A stretch of 64,000 nt of DNA from Bathynomus jamesi (Eukaryota > Arthropoda > Malacostraca > Isopoda > Cirolanidae): contig JAJOZX010009482.1 of assembly GCA_023014485.1 (NCBI GenBank), positions 86,001 to 150,000 of the forward strand, in the 5' to 3' direction. Positions 1 through 11,468 of the stretch are shown one piece after another; positions within the stretch are counted from its first letter, which is position 1, and every line of letters begins with the position of its first letter. The notes under the pieces were generated by a model, which saw only the letters and a program-made list of their open reading frames with translations, was not told the DNA's origin and did no database searches. The translations under genes were made by a program, and so were the position numbers.

Positions 1-189
1 TCAATTTCCTTTAGAGGTTCACCAAATAATCGATTTTGAGACATTTTTTTTCTATCTCTTTTCTGACCTTGTGCAAGAAGATGGTAGTGATATACAGGGT
101 GTCCGTAAATTGTTTACAAATTTTATTGAAACTAAATTAAATTTGTATATATTATATCTTACCTTTCAAATGTTCCGTACGACGATTCC

Positions 190-459
190 TCATTTCACGT
201 AGGTAATGCTTGTCGCCCCTCCCCTCGAGTTGGCCTGGTGAAGTAGAGAGTTGGTTTCTTGTACTCTCCACCTCGCATAGCCAGGTACGCCCGGCTCATC
301 TGGCATTATTCTGAGCCAGGCGTCTAATCTTCTGTTGAAGATATCCACCGCAATACCACTCCTCGTATTCCTTAGTTCCTTGGGCAGGTGGTTAAACAGT
401 CTTGGTCCTCTCACAACAAAACTACATATATATATATATATATATATATACACAGTCAT
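190..459 (-). pseudogene. LINE ORF2 C-terminal fragment (CR1-like)
   Basis: The minus-strand frame reads as the extreme C-terminus of a non-LTR retrotransposon polyprotein, downstream of the reverse transcriptase core. Visible blocks are GPRLFNHLPKELRN, then FNRRLDAWL, then PDEPGVPGY, an arrangement I know from CR1-like LINEs. It begins exactly at a (TA)n tract (426-450), so the copy is 5'-truncated at the microsatellite. Only about 75 residues of real LINE protein remain, so it cannot be functional. The clade call is from remembered family motifs; that it is a LINE tail is fairly secure. Confidence 0.65.
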
Positions 460-1035
460 GTTTCGACTGAATGTGGGCAGTCTTAATGAACTTCGTTGAT
501 CTCGTATGACACGTTAGACTGTGTGTGTGACCTTTAGCTTTCCTGTACTCCCCTCACGTCTATATTTAATTCAAATGCACAAACTGAAACTCAAAGAAAT
601 AATAAAATATTGACAAAGAGAGTAAATCATACCAGAACTTGAATGTTCCGTTCACACAACAAATTACAGAATAAAAATGGATATTACTGAAACAGTGATG
701 TGGCGAATTGTATTAATTTTCAAACCAAACAAAAACATTAGGTGGTCAGTACTCTTAAACTAGCGGGAATTTTATCTACCTCACAGATTTTTGTTCATTT
801 TCAACAAAGTCAATTTCTCGAAATTCGAATCAGACAGGCCTGATCCTTTAGGCTTAGGAAAAATTAGCGATTAGCAGTTAGCGACTGACTTTCTCTAAAA
901 ACGTAGTGCCGCTACATGTTTCACTAACAATTTTGAAAATTAACGGCACTAACAGTATCGCTAATAAAAAGTTAGCGGCGCTAATCCCAGCAATGTGTAT
1001 GTATATATATGTATGTGTCACGTGTGAGAGAGAGA
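460..1035. other. No gene seen
   Basis: AT-rich sequence with no supported gene. An ACAGGGTGTCC motif lies upstream at about 95-105, like the end of a mariner-type element, but no partner end was found. Confidence 0.5.
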
Positions 1036-1039
1036 GAGT

Positions 1040-1558
1040 TACAAGGAGTTACAAGGAAGTACCTCGAAAGGTCTTGCGGCCCATACCGAGGAGGTACCAA
1101 TGGCAACGGGTGCCAGGGAAAATTTTCTACACCCTCAAATAGTGTGCAAGATTTGGTCTAACCTTTTCTTGAAGCAATCCACAGAGGAACTGTTCACAAC
1201 TTCTGAAGGTAATTTGTTCCACGTGTCACAAATCTTATAGGTAAAGTAATTCCCACACACACTAGTCCTAAACCGTTTCAAATCCAACTTTCAACCATTG
1301 TTGCGAGTTGGGTTATCATTTAAACTGAACATGCTTCTAAAATCGACATCGTTGAACCCGCGTAAGAGCTTGAAAACCTCGATCAGTTGACCGCGTAGCC
1401 TCCGAGTTTCCAGCGAAAACAAGTTCAGAGCGCGTAACCGTCGATTGTAGCCCATATGCCTAACGGAAGGGATTAACTTTGTGGCCCTCGCCTGCACTCG
1501 CTCCAGCCTCTCAATGTCTTTCCTGAGGGTGGGCGACCAGAACTGCACAGCATACTCC
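1040..1558 (-). pseudogene. LINE-B 3' end: ORF2 C-terminus and 3' UTR
   Basis: Read on the minus strand this is a 5'-truncated copy of the LINE at 28.8-30.4 kb. The protein part contains LEYAVQFWSPTLRKDIERLE, then ATKLIPSVRHMGYNRRLRAL and ETRRLRGQLIEVFKLLRGF, nearly identical to the other copy. The 3' UTR, with its CCCTGGCACCCGTTGCCA-type segment, follows to about 1040 and ends in a short (TC)n run. The 5' side abuts a 56-bp (GA)n tract (1560-1615 on the plus strand). Only the post-RT region is left, so it is dead. High similarity to the second copy suggests fairly recent mobilisation of the family. Confidence 0.85.

Positions 1559-1559
<1 letters not shown>

Positions 1560-1615
<56 letters not shown>
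1560..1615. repeat. (GA)n microsatellite
   Basis: Uninterrupted dinucleotide run of about 28 units that forms the 5' boundary of the LINE-B fragment. Confidence 0.99.
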
Positions 1616-1617
<2 letters not shown>

Positions 1618-1679
1618 GAAATGATTTTCTAAATTTAAATCGAATTTTGCGTGGATAAAAGAACTAATCCTCACTCCAA

Positions 1680-2444
1680 CCTTAACTGAAGTTAGGTTAG
1701 GAAATAACCTAAAAACTAACTTAACTTGAAGGGAATGGATCGAATAAATGCGCTGCTGTTTCTCTGATGGGTAATCTTCATAACTTTTATCTTGTATTAC
1801 TGTACTACTGCAGGTCTATATTACAATAGCAACAGAAGGTAATCTCCGTATAGCGAACAAAGAAAAAATGGATATAATAACCAAATATGTGATTACCTAT
1901 TTGCCTATTATATAATTATTAGAACAAGCACGACTAATTACATTATTACTACTTGCCTATTATTAGAACAACCACAAATAAAATACATAATGAAATAATT
2001 TCCCACCGATCCAAATGGTTGATCGAACCATGTTACGATTGCAATAACCATTTTAGTCTGTTACCGGAAACTTATTCATGGTCATTGGGATCACTATATC
2101 GCTAAATTAATCAATGGTTTGTTGTCAAATATTTAATTATGTATTTTGATCATTTCAACCAAATATTTTTCCTTTCTGTTGAGCGCTCACTCAAAATGAA
2201 ACCTAATTTTAGAACCTTTTTGACGATGAGTTCTAGGGGGAAATTTTTCCTTCTTTTGGGTATGAAAGCTCCTTGTCAGATGATATAATAACTTCTTTTA
2301 ATGATACACAACTTCTTTATATAGAAAAAATGGTCTTCAAAATTTCTTTTTGGAGTGATTTGATGCAAGAGAAGATAAGATTTCCATGTATAAAAGATTG
2401 TAGGAAGTCTTTGTTTTCTGTGCTGGACACCAGTACGGTATATT

Positions 2445-2489
<45 letters not shown>

Positions 2490-2715
2490 TTCCCCGTGTT
2501 TTACCGTCACTAAAAGACGATAACATAAACCGAAGTCTGTAAATAAACTAAAAGCATGACTTTAAATAACTGTAAACAACAAAAAATACGAATCCATTGC
2601 CAAAAGATTATAATTAAGACTATTTTAATACAGTCATACTGTAATTACTATACAATCGTGGTTAAAAAGTTTTGCGTTAAACAAAGCTTTAATGAATTAC
2701 ATTTTTACTCTGAGT
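1680..2715. other. AT-rich non-coding stretch
   Basis: No gene recognised. It contains TTAGG-rich sequence near 1690-1730 and a (GA)n tract at 2449-2485. Short open frames across that tract are microsatellite artefacts. Confidence 0.5.
2449..2485. repeat. (GA)n microsatellite
   Basis: Uninterrupted run of about 18 units. Confidence 0.98.
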
Positions 2716-2799
2716 TCAATATTTATGTGCCCTTTCTTGGCATCATTGACTGGTTAATAATGTTGGGCATGAACATGATAAGGATTTGACCTAATTGCA

Positions 2800-3250
2800 G
2801 GACAATTCCGACTGCTAAACTGTTTTTATAGTAAAACAAAGAAAGATCTTGGTGGAATCCTCGCTTCTTTTCAGACTTCACCTTCAGCAGTTTTTCACAG
2901 GCTTTCAATCGGAATGAGGTCAAAATGCCATTTCACATTTTAAATTTGCTTTTCAGAAACCATTCTTTCACACTTTTAGCTGTGTGGCAAGGACCACTAT
3001 TCTGCTATAGAACCAGGAATATCTGTCCTCTTGCAATGTTCTTAGAGCATTTTGTTCGAGGTTAAGTTGACACGGGAATTCATGGTCGTACCTTTAAGCA
3101 AAACCAGATTTTTTCCATGTCCTGGGGGTGCAAAACAACCCAAAGAATAACTTTTTTGGGGGGGGGGGTCATGGTGTCAGTACAGTATTTGGGCACTAGT
3201 GAAGAAAGCGTTGACGTTTGCTTTCGCAATGATCGCATTATCAATTCACT
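2800..3250 (-). pseudogene. Tc1-like transposase relic
   Basis: Translation of the minus strand in shifting frames gives pieces of a Tc1-family DDE transposase: a GCFAPPGHGKN.V segment with NSRVNL (family block GCF...GTG...MNS), then QNSGPCHTAKSVKEWF, which matches the second catalytic region (QQD..PCHTAK..K.WF in active relatives). Stops and frame changes separate the blocks and the catalytic D is replaced by N in the surviving block. No terminal repeats were identified. It is an old decayed copy; family assignment rests on two blocks only. Confidence 0.5.
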
Positions 3251-3719
3251 GAGTCATTAGTCTTGGTCTGGTGGATCTTGGTTTTGGATTGTAATCTTTT
3301 TTATTTTAATCTTTTTGATTGTAATCTTTTTGATCTTACTGACTCAGATATGTAAAGTCGGGAGGGAAGCGACCTACTTCTCACTGTATAGCCTTATTTT
3401 ATAAGCACTTTCACCTGGTCTCGATTCTCTGGGAAAGTTTCCAGTTTTCTGCCCAATTTTAGGGCCTATAAATTAAGAATTCATTTGGAATTATACACAC
3501 GAGCGAAAGGAATAATTGTGAATTTACAACCTTTTCTCAGGCTAAATGAATAACGATATCAATAGAAACCTTATCGTTAATTGCTATTCCATTTGTCTCA
3601 ATTGTAATAAATTTAAGAGAATATTTGGTTAAGATACTAATATTAAAAAAAATATATACATAAAACATTTAAATCTTATTTCTTAACCATGGTAAATTAA
3701 TACCAAGGATATAGTACAC

Positions 3720-4692
3720 CAGGGTTGGCAAAAAACCACTTTTTTAAAAAAGACCAACCCACCCGGTTTTTTTCGTTTTTTTTTCACAAAAAACCTGTCA
3801 AAACTGGGTTTTTTCAAAATTGTATCATATAATAGTATAAAAGCAAATAATAATAAAATTATATGCTCTATAAATATTAATGATGGTTGATTTTCACTTA
3901 CTATAATCGACAGAGAGTAATGCTACACTTTGCTCTTAGGTACACTTCTGTATGTCTAAAGAAAACTATTCTGTTGCTATAATATCAGAGTCGTACCTTA
4001 TAATTTTCACAATAGCTTTGGTTTGGTCCTTTTTTTTTCAAATTTGATTGTCAGTATTTTTTACAATACTTATGTCTATGAGGAAAGAGTTTTCTTATTT
4101 TGAATTTGTGCGGATGAATCACAGAAAGATTTGAATTAATTTTAGAGCATTAGCTTGTATTCTGTTTTAAGGTACATTTTAAAGCAGCCTACAATTACAC
4201 CAAAGAACAATTATTTTGTAAAAAATGAGTGATTGAAGGGCTTAAAATGAACTAAAACTTCTTATTTTTGTTGTGCTAATGAAGCTAGATATATGGGTTA
4301 TTATTAAAATAATATTATCTTTGGTAATGTATAATAGTTTTTTTAAAACCAAGCAGAGTGCGGGAGATGAGGATCCATAATTCACTAAAGCCAGTTAATT
4401 TTCAGCAAACTGATACGTTCATTTCTTAAGTTTATATCCATTAAAACATTAAAATATTCCAATGCACAATGTATGAACAAGAATTATTTTAATTTATTGG
4501 TAATTATTTATAAAATAACTAAATGTTTTATGTATGGTTAAGCTCAAATTAACCTGAATATTTGTGATTAAAAGCAATATTTGAAAAAAACCCAGTTAAG
4601 TGGGCAAAATAGCGGATTTTTCAAGTGGCCTTTTTTGAAGAAAAAAAAACCAGGTGGGGAAAACCGGGTCACCCACTTTGGTGCCAACCCTG
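3720..4692. mobile_element. Non-autonomous hAT-type element, 8-bp TSD
   Basis: The ends are inverted copies of CAGGGTTGGCA. Flanking octamers TAGTACAC (3712-3719) and TAGTATAC (4693-4700) differ at one base and are read as an 8-bp target duplication, the size typical of hAT transposition. The subterminal regions are T-rich on the left and A-rich on the right with GGTTTT/AAAACC-type blocks, forming a longer imperfect inverted repeat. The 950-bp interior has no open frame of note. It is a passenger mobilised in trans by an unknown hAT transposase. Confidence 0.8.
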
Positions 4693-4700
4693 TAGTATAC

Positions 4701-5038
4701 CGAGGTTATGAAATAAGAGTTAAAATAAAATGGTAGATAACACTTCTAACATTAAAACAATTACATTTTATATAGAATGAAATATATAAGCTTTATATTT
4801 TATATAATTATTTTAAAACTGTTCATAATGAAATGCGGACTAATGCCTGAAACCTACCTTTTTCAAATCAGCCTTCAGCCCTAACTCTTAGTTTTCATCA
4901 CTATGAAGTTAAAGAACTGTTCCTGCAATAAGTTACTTTTAATATTTGTTTTATTTCATGAGGAAAGATCCATTTTATACCAAGTGTCATTTTCTTACTT
5001 TAAAGCAAAATGAATGCAAAACTATGATCTCAAAGGAC
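4701..5038. other. No gene seen
   Basis: AT-rich sequence; nothing recognised. Confidence 0.5.
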
Positions 5039-5122
5039 ATATCCGCGTGTCAGGGTTAAAAAGCGCCACAGCTATGTGTATGTCTATGTCGACGTGGCGC
5101 TTTTTAACCCTGACACGCAGAT
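5039..5122. repeat. Short fold-back palindrome
   Basis: Two arms of about 30 bp, centred on GTCAGGGTTAAAAAGCGCCA and its reverse complement, are separated by a 23-bp spacer. The arms match almost perfectly. It could be a very short MITE or a solo transposon terminus pair. No target duplication could be fixed. Confidence 0.85.
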
Positions 5123-5284
5123 ATTCCAGATACTTATAAGCGATTCAAAATTTTTGGGTTCGGAAAAATGTATTCCACAGTAAACATATTTAAGTTAAAC
5201 GAACATTCTATGATGTAATTTAAACTAACCATTCTGTTTAGGTGAAGTTGGAACCTGATGGTATTTCGTTTAACCTCTTGATCT

Positions 5285-5345
5285 TCTTTCCACCCGCCGG
5301 GGTATTCCAGTAGTAAAACCCTGGGTTCGAGTCTCGACCCGGAGT
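5285..5345 (+). repeat. tRNA-like SINE fragment
   Basis: GGGTTCGAGTCTCGACCC resembles a tRNA T-arm / RNA polymerase III B box. No complete tRNA cloverleaf can be drawn around it, so it is read as a SINE head fragment rather than a tRNA gene. Confidence 0.4.
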
Positions 5346-5471
5346 CTAGAATGCGGTGATTAAGGTCCTTCTCTGGATCTTCTTTGGTCGGGTGGTGGGC
5401 TAAGTTTCAGAATAGTGCACAAATTTTTGTTTTATTAAAAATAAATAAAAATTGCTTATTAGACTTTTAAT

Positions 5472-6817
5472 AGAGCATTCAACCACATGTAAGTGTTTTT
5501 TTGTAGGTTAAGTTAGGTTAGAGTAATTAGTACTAATTACCTTAGAAATTTTGCTTTCCCTTGCTAAACATGGGACTAGCTCGTGTAGCGAATAGTTATT
5601 ACATATTTAGATATTCGGGCTACTAATTATAGTAACCGAAAGCCACCCATCCATCCATCCATCGTGTTCTGCCTATCAGGCAGGTCCAACTCATGTGTCC
5701 CGCCAAAGTGTTCTATCCTGAGATATCCCTTTCATCTCACGATAGCTCCTGCTTGCCTTCAAATCATCCAGCATTGCTTTCCGTTTCCTTCCCCTCGGCC
5801 TTCTACCTTCATATCTACCCTCTATCACCTCCTTCAACAATCCTTCTCCTCTCAACACATATCCGATCCATTTCTTCTGTCTTTCTCTTATCACCTTAAT
5901 GAGTCTTCTTTCCTCCCTCACCTGTTGCAGTACTTCTTCATTACTTTGGTGTTCCCTCCAGCTTATCTTTAGCATTCTTCTCCAAATCCACTTTTCAAAA
6001 CTTTCCAGGAGTTTCTTTTCAGTTGTTTTCAGTGTCCATGTTTCTGCTCCATACAGTACCACGCTCCATATCAAGCTTTTTACTAACCTTTTCTTCAGCT
6101 TCAAGTTGAGTTTACCCGTAAGTAGTCTTCTCTCTCTCTCTCAAAGGCTACCTTACCCATACCAATTCTAGATCTTACTTCCTTATTGCAATCTCCATTG
6201 TTGGTTAATAAACTTCCCAGATATTTAAACTGCTCAGCTTCTTCTAAGGTCCCATTTCCTATCGTTAGGTTCATTTGTGCTCCTTTCCTTCTTGCAATTT
6301 TCATTACCTTTGTCTTCGTCTCATTAATTCTCATTCCGAATTCTTCCGCCGTTGTTTTCAAGCTATTGACCATTCTTTGCAGTCCTTCCTCAGTACTACA
6401 AACAAATGCCTTGTCATCTGCAAACTTTACAGATTTGACCAATTTACCTCCCACTTTGATTCCCTCTTCCATATCTGACAAAGTGCTTCTATTATCATTG
6501 CTTCCGCATAGATGTTAAATAACACGGGGAACAGGGAGTATCCTTGCCTGACCCCTCTCCCAACCAATCCAGGCTCCGATTCTCCTCCTACAACTCTAAC
6601 ATTCACAGTCTGGCCAAGATATAGTGGGTTCCAAATAGATCGCCCAACAGAGCATACAACCACACGTAAGTGTTTTTTTGTAAGTTAGACTAGGTAAGTT
6701 AGGTTAGGCTGGGGTAGATTTATTTGGAGCACAATATGGATTTCGGCTAATATAATTAATCGCCCAAATATCTATATATCTAATGAGTCCATGCGCTACA
6801 CGAACTAGTCCCATGTT
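5472..6817. repeat. Inverted and direct repeats flanking the RTE-like copy
   Basis: The segment 5563-5640 recurs as an imperfect reverse complement at about 6741-6817. In addition 5470-5520 recurs in direct orientation at about 6649-6705, sharing GTAAGTGTTTTTTTGTA and a TTAGG-rich tail. The LINE fragment lies between these repeats. The mixture of inverted and direct copies is not a normal LINE target duplication and suggests an older repeat unit that was duplicated or entered by the LINE. Confidence 0.7.
5640..6663 (-). pseudogene. RTE-like LINE reverse transcriptase, 5'-truncated
   Basis: The minus strand encodes the C-terminal half of an endonuclease/reverse transcriptase in at least three frames. 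The first block has GVRQGYSLFPVLFNIYAEAM, the second KFADDKAFVCSTEEGLQ (the catalytic FADD box) with AEQFKYLGSLLTNNGDCNKE, and the third LIWSVVLYGAETWTL and WIWRRMLKISW. This block order is that of RTE-type LINEs as I know them. The 3' end runs into (TGGA)n-like repeats at 5643-5662, typical of short tandem tails of such elements. An internal (GA)n run near 6130-6145 marks one frame break. It lacks the endonuclease and N-terminal RT domains, so it is dead. Confidence 0.85.
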
Positions 6818-6950
6818 TAACTATTATTTGTAGGTTTATTTACAATGTCTATTTACCAAACCCACTTATTCATGGTGGCATAAAAGGATATTTGGAATTT
6901 ATTAATAATTTTATTTTTTAAATAAAACAAAAAATATTGTTCACTACCAG

Positions 6951-7185
6951 GGGTGATCAAAAAGTAACGCAACCCATAGGAAAACGATTTATTTCAGAGC
7001 AAGTGCTGGAAGTGGGCACCGTTCTGTGCTTCACACAAGTGGATACGGCGATTCATGTTCTTAAAGACCCTTTGCAACGTTTCCTGTGAAATTGCATCAA
7101 CACACTTCTGAATCATCGCCTGCAACAGAAGGAAAAAATCAATTATGTGCGTTTCTCCATGGGTTGCGTTACTTTTTGATCACCC
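6951..7185. mobile_element. Mariner MITE with perfect 27-bp terminal inverted repeats
   Basis: The first 27 bases (6951-6977) are the exact reverse complement of 7159-7185; the core is GATCAAAAAGTAACGCAACC. Between them the minus strand encodes a remnant like the end of a mariner-type transposase, including ETLQRVFKNMNRRIHLCEA and NGAHFQHLL. The element is therefore an internal-deletion derivative that kept both termini and the last part of the gene. A TA follows on the right; the left flank is degenerate. Confidence 0.88.
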
Positions 7186-7749
7186 TATATTAACTTTTAC
7201 CGGGTGGTGGTGGTTCCGATTTCACGGAAAGGTGTCGTAAGTCCCCTCCGTCATATGACCTTATAAAACGTTAAGAAAGAAGTTAATAAATAAAAACATG
7301 ATTTATTTATTGTATTCTTCCCATTACGACATTGCGCCGCTCAAATGTTTCCGATGAATAGTTTCAGGTGGACCTGTACACCTATTTGGTCGCCAAGACA
7401 TAACCTCGACACTCCAAAAACCTAACTTAACCTAACCCAGCGTAATTTAACATAAACTGACATAATCTAACGTGACCTCATTTGATCTAACCCACAGTAA
7501 CGTGTAGATTTTGTGTCGCGTCGATCAAATATTGTTAGACCGGTTTCACGTTTATATAAACAAACCGCCGCATGCAATGGAGCACCTTTCCATTCTACAG
7601 TTGACACTTCGCGTCGTTCATCAATAGAATCATATCCAGTTCTAACAAGACAAGATGATCGACTCTTTCTTCACCTAAATTAACTTGAACCTAAACTAAC
7701 CTAACCTACTCCGAGTTAACTCAACCTATTGTAACCAAACCTAACGAAA
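7186..7749. other. No gene seen
   Basis: Contains many short CCTAA/TTAGG motifs (7420-7500, 7680-7760) but no gene. Confidence 0.5.
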
Positions 7750-7757
7750 CATCCTAA

Positions 7758-7982
7758 CAGTGGCGGCTCGTCGGTAGGCACTGCGGAACTGCAACACCCC
7801 TAAATTTTTTATTTACAATTGAAATAATCAAGAACAATATAAGATGAGCTCACTGAATAACTTTTTCAATAACTTTTGAAACTTTTATTCATTGCTCAAT
7901 GCTCATCCTTTTATTTCAGTAATTATTTCGACCCATTCTTAGAGACAGCACCCCTAGAATATTTAGTCACGAGCCACCACTG
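7758..7982. mobile_element. hAT MITE with exact 8-bp target duplication
   Basis: The ends are CAGTGGCGGCTCGT on the left and its reverse complement with one mismatch on the right. The element is flanked by identical octamers CATCCTAA (7750-7757 and 7983-7990). The 225-bp interior has no coding capacity. CAGTGGCG-type termini and 8-bp duplications are characteristic of hAT elements. The perfect duplication suggests a comparatively recent insertion. Confidence 0.92.
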
Positions 7983-7990
7983 CATCCTAA

Positions 7991-8563
7991 CCTAACCAAA
8001 CCAACAGAACATGCGTGATAATTTGTCGAAATGTGAGTAAACGATCATTTTATCACTGTACAAGATTAATTTTTCACTTATTTCAAAAGAAAAGAAAGGA
8101 GAAAGGATCACAGCCAACTCATAAGTTTGGATTACCGCTGAAGAAAACACTTTCATTTGAAAAAAAAAAAAAAAAATCCTCTTATTTTACGACGCAAACT
8201 TGCTTATTTGAAAGAACTTTCTTACAAAATCTTTACAAGGTATTATTTCTTTAAGTAAAGACCTCATCCGATGTTCCACAGAATTTTAAGGGCTTTGATT
8301 TTGTCCAAATTCATTGGGAAAAACCGGTCTCACGAAAGTAATCTCGGGGAATTCTTGCTCTGACTCGACTATATTCGTTCGAAGCAAGAAAGCGAACAAG
8401 GAAGTAATCCTACGCCATTTGAATAAGCCGATAATTTAAGAATAAGATGTTTTTGCAGTCCCATTTAATAGGGTTTGCTTCTTTGCCATTTGAATTAGTT
8501 GTGTACTTTCAAAATCTCATGCGAGTTTTGCTACTGCACTCCCGGCCGCGAACGATAATTGTC

Positions 8564-8613
<50 letters not shown>

Positions 8614-9294
8614 GGGTGGTTAGAGGGGTAGAGAAGAAAAATTACTCGACATCTTTCTCGCGAGGTTTTCAATCAACCTTTCAATTATTTGAGAAACATT
8701 CATTTCGTGGAAGCAAAATCAGTGGATTGCGGCTCCATCTAAATGCAAAGTAAAGCCCATAACCATATGTTTTTAACAGCTGAGTCTCCCTAATTCTATC
8801 GTATTTACATCTGTCCTCTGTCGTTTTTATCGCCAAATTGTCTATACTTTTCGACATTTTTTCTCGTTCTTCGTATTTGCGTGAAAAGGGACGATAAATG
8901 CGATAAAGAAAGAATGTCTTAATTGTCGTAAAGCATCTTGAAAATCGCTTAATTTTACGACTCAGAAACGGCTACCCATTACGAAGGTGCAAAGACCAAA
9001 ATGAAGCCCGGATGCAATCAGTTGATGGACTCAAATGAAGAGTTTTATGGTAATGGAAGCAATCAAACCACCAGAGGACGCCACAGACCCAACGACGCGA
9101 GTGACGTCACAGTTGTAAAACTGAATTGCAACTCCTTAAACCGAATGAAAGTACACGGAAAACCCGTGGGCATAAATTTCTCATAGAGTGCCAGTGGTCG
9201 TTCTTGAATTCGCTTATACGCACAGTGCCATCATACGGAATGGGCAAACGTGATTACTGTATTAAACATGTAATTTTATCGAGCATCATGAAGT
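7991..9294. other. Non-coding stretch with (GT)n
   Basis: No gene recognised. It holds poly(A)-like runs (8161-8176) and the (GT)n tract at 8565-8611. Confidence 0.5.
8565..8611. repeat. (GT)n microsatellite
   Basis: Uninterrupted dinucleotide run of about 23 units. Confidence 0.99.
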
Positions 9295-9358
<64 letters not shown>

Positions 9359-9362
9359 TATA

Positions 9363-10199
9363 TACAGGGTGGGTAAAAAAAAAGGTGGCCCCTTAGAGGT
9401 AAACTGTCATATTAAAAAAAGTAAGGGGACTAGAGCTCCCAAACTTCATAGGTGCTTGCCTTAGCATGTTGTTCGTCTTAATTGAGAAGTTGCTCGATGT
9501 GTCCCCCTTCTGCTCAACGCAGGCCTCCAACGTGGACGCCACTGATCACTACACCTGTTTACATATCGTTGAGACAACCTTCTCCCAGCCGAGCAGAATT
9601 CTTTCGCGTAGTTCATCTATGTCTCTTATATTGATACCAGGGATGTAAACTTTGGACTTCAGGGCTTCCCAAACACCATAATCTAGTGGTGAAAGATCGG
9701 GGCTACTAGCCGGCCACATATTGGGTTCGATAAAATCCAATGTTTCGTTCTCAAGGAATGTGACAGTTTGGCGTGCTCTGTGAACAGGGGCTCCATCTTG
9801 TTGGAAATTATATCTTTCACTCTAACTGATATTCAACGAACCCAATATGTGGCCGGCTGTAACCTCGATCTTTCACCACTAGATTATGGTGTTTGGGAAG
9901 CCCTGAAGTCCAAAGTTTACATCCCGGTACCAATATAAGAGACATAGATGAACTACGCGAAAGAATTCTGCTCGGCTGGGAGAAGGTGTCTCAACGATAT
10001 GTAAACAGGTGTAGTGATGAGTGGCGTCCGCGTTTGGAGGCTTGCGTTGAGCAGGAAGGGGGACACATCGAGCAACTTCTCAATTAAGATGAACAACAAG
10101 GCTAAGGTAAGCATCTATGAAGTTTGGGAGCTCTAGTCCCCTTACTTTTTTTAATATGACAGTTTACCTCTAAGGGGTCACTTTTTTATCCACCCTGTA
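9363..10199. mobile_element. Palindromic mariner derivative
   Basis: Two inverted copies, each about 390 bp, of the 3' end of the same mariner-type element meet near 9780-9830. Both outer ends carry ACAGGGTGG followed by an A-rich run and lie in (TA)n sequence. The left arm encodes, on the minus strand, MWPASSPDLSPLDYGVWEAL, the third-catalytic-residue region of a mariner transposase; the right arm encodes the same region on the plus strand, continuing to CVEQEGGHIEQLLN. Neither arm has the N-terminal DNA-binding part. The arms differ by scattered substitutions and small gaps. Such fold-back forms can arise by aberrant transposition or inverted duplication and form strong cruciforms. Confidence 0.85.
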
Positions 10200-10319
10200 T
10201 ATATATATATCAGGGGCGTATATTCAGGATGTGCTAAGTGTGCGGCGCACACCCACAAAAGCTGTAAAATAATAATTTTAAAAAAATAATAAATAAATTA
10301 AATCTTTTATACTAAATAA

Positions 10320-10724
10320 TCTATATTATAATAAGAGAGCTGTCCGTCTGTCTGTCTGTCCGTCTGTCCGTCACACTTTCAGAAATTGTGAGAAAAAATT
10401 GTGAGAAAAAAATTCAGAAATTGTATTACGGGCGGAAATGTGAAGCTCAAGATTTTCATGACTGTGTTCTTTTCTGTAATTTAGCAATGGGGGAAGGGTG
10501 GGGGTGGGGATAATGGGGGATGGGTGGGGTAATGGCGAGGGTTGGGGGTAATGGGGGAGGGGGTTAGCCCCCAAGTTGTATGAATGGGGGTGAGGAGGAG
10601 GTTTTGGGAGATACCAGATTCAGAAATGTTGACACAATGGTGAAGCTCAAAATTTTCACGGCTGGGTTCTTTTTTTGTAGTTTAGCCTGTCTAACCGTCA
10701 GCGAAGCGGCGGGAACTGTACTAG
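10320..10724 (+). mobile_element. Possible short Helitron-like element
   Basis: The unit starts TCTATATTATAATAAG after an A and ends GCGGGAACTGTACTAG before a T. Helitrons typically start TC, end CTRR and insert between A and T. The start is followed by a (GTCTGTCT)n-like pyrimidine stretch; both features recur in insect Helitron-like repeats as I remember them. The sub-terminal GCGAAGCGGC could contribute to a weak hairpin, but it is not a convincing long stem. No Rep/helicase gene is present. Confidence 0.45.
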
Positions 10725-11147
10725 TATTTAATAAAAATAAAAGGTCATGATAATTTTGCATGCATTAATATACAGTATTAACCTTCATTGTTGCTTCTAG
10801 TACTTTCTGTTCGCTGCTCATATCTGCGGTCGAGCTAAACCTTTCTAGCACACTTTAGGGAGGAGAGATAGAAGTGAGGACAGGCAGGAGATGGGGGAGA
10901 TGAAAGGGAGTGTTAGGGAATAGTGGGAGTTATTACTGACTGAAGTCGAGCGAAGCGGCAGTCGCACACAGCTTGCTGTGTTTGTGTTTCGCAGTGTCGT
11001 TTGATAATATAGCCTACTTTTGTTACTTATGCACCGCAGAAAGAGAATCGGATTTGCATGATTCGTTCATTTTTAACGATCACTATTCTTTGTATGTTTA
11101 ACTTTCTAATTCTTAATGCATTTCTACATTAGTTTTTTCTATGTGGC

Positions 11148-11148
<1 letters not shown>

Positions 11149-11211
<63 letters not shown>
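11149..11211. repeat. (TA)n microsatellite
   Basis: Uninterrupted run of about 31 units. Confidence 0.98.
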
Positions 11212-11214
<3 letters not shown>

Positions 11215-11468
11215 ATTTAAAAGCATGCCATTTATTATGCATAACTTAAATTTTAGGTTTTAGGTACCTTGTTATAATGTTCAGCACACCCTGTTTTGTT
11301 AACCACCGTACGCCACTGATATATATATATATATATATATAGTGGATTAGGTTAAATGAAGTTAGGTCATGGTTCATCACGGTGTATGATTATTTATTCA
11401 TATAAATTAGTTTATTTACCTTTGTTTAATTGTCAGTGTATTCCACCGATTTTGTATATACACAATAT

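Larger units (their letters stand above)
10211..11319. mobile_element. hAT-like non-autonomous composite element
   Basis: The left end CAGGGGCGTATATTCAGG is matched inversely by the right end, which reads CAGTGGCGTACGGTGG on the other strand, followed by further similarity (AGGRTGTGCTRA). Both flanks are (TA)n, so a target duplication cannot be told from the repeat. The interior contains a Helitron-like unit (10320-10724), a purine-rich tract and a 63-bp (TA)n. No transposase is seen. The long interior suggests later insertions inside an older hAT-type element. Confidence 0.6.
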
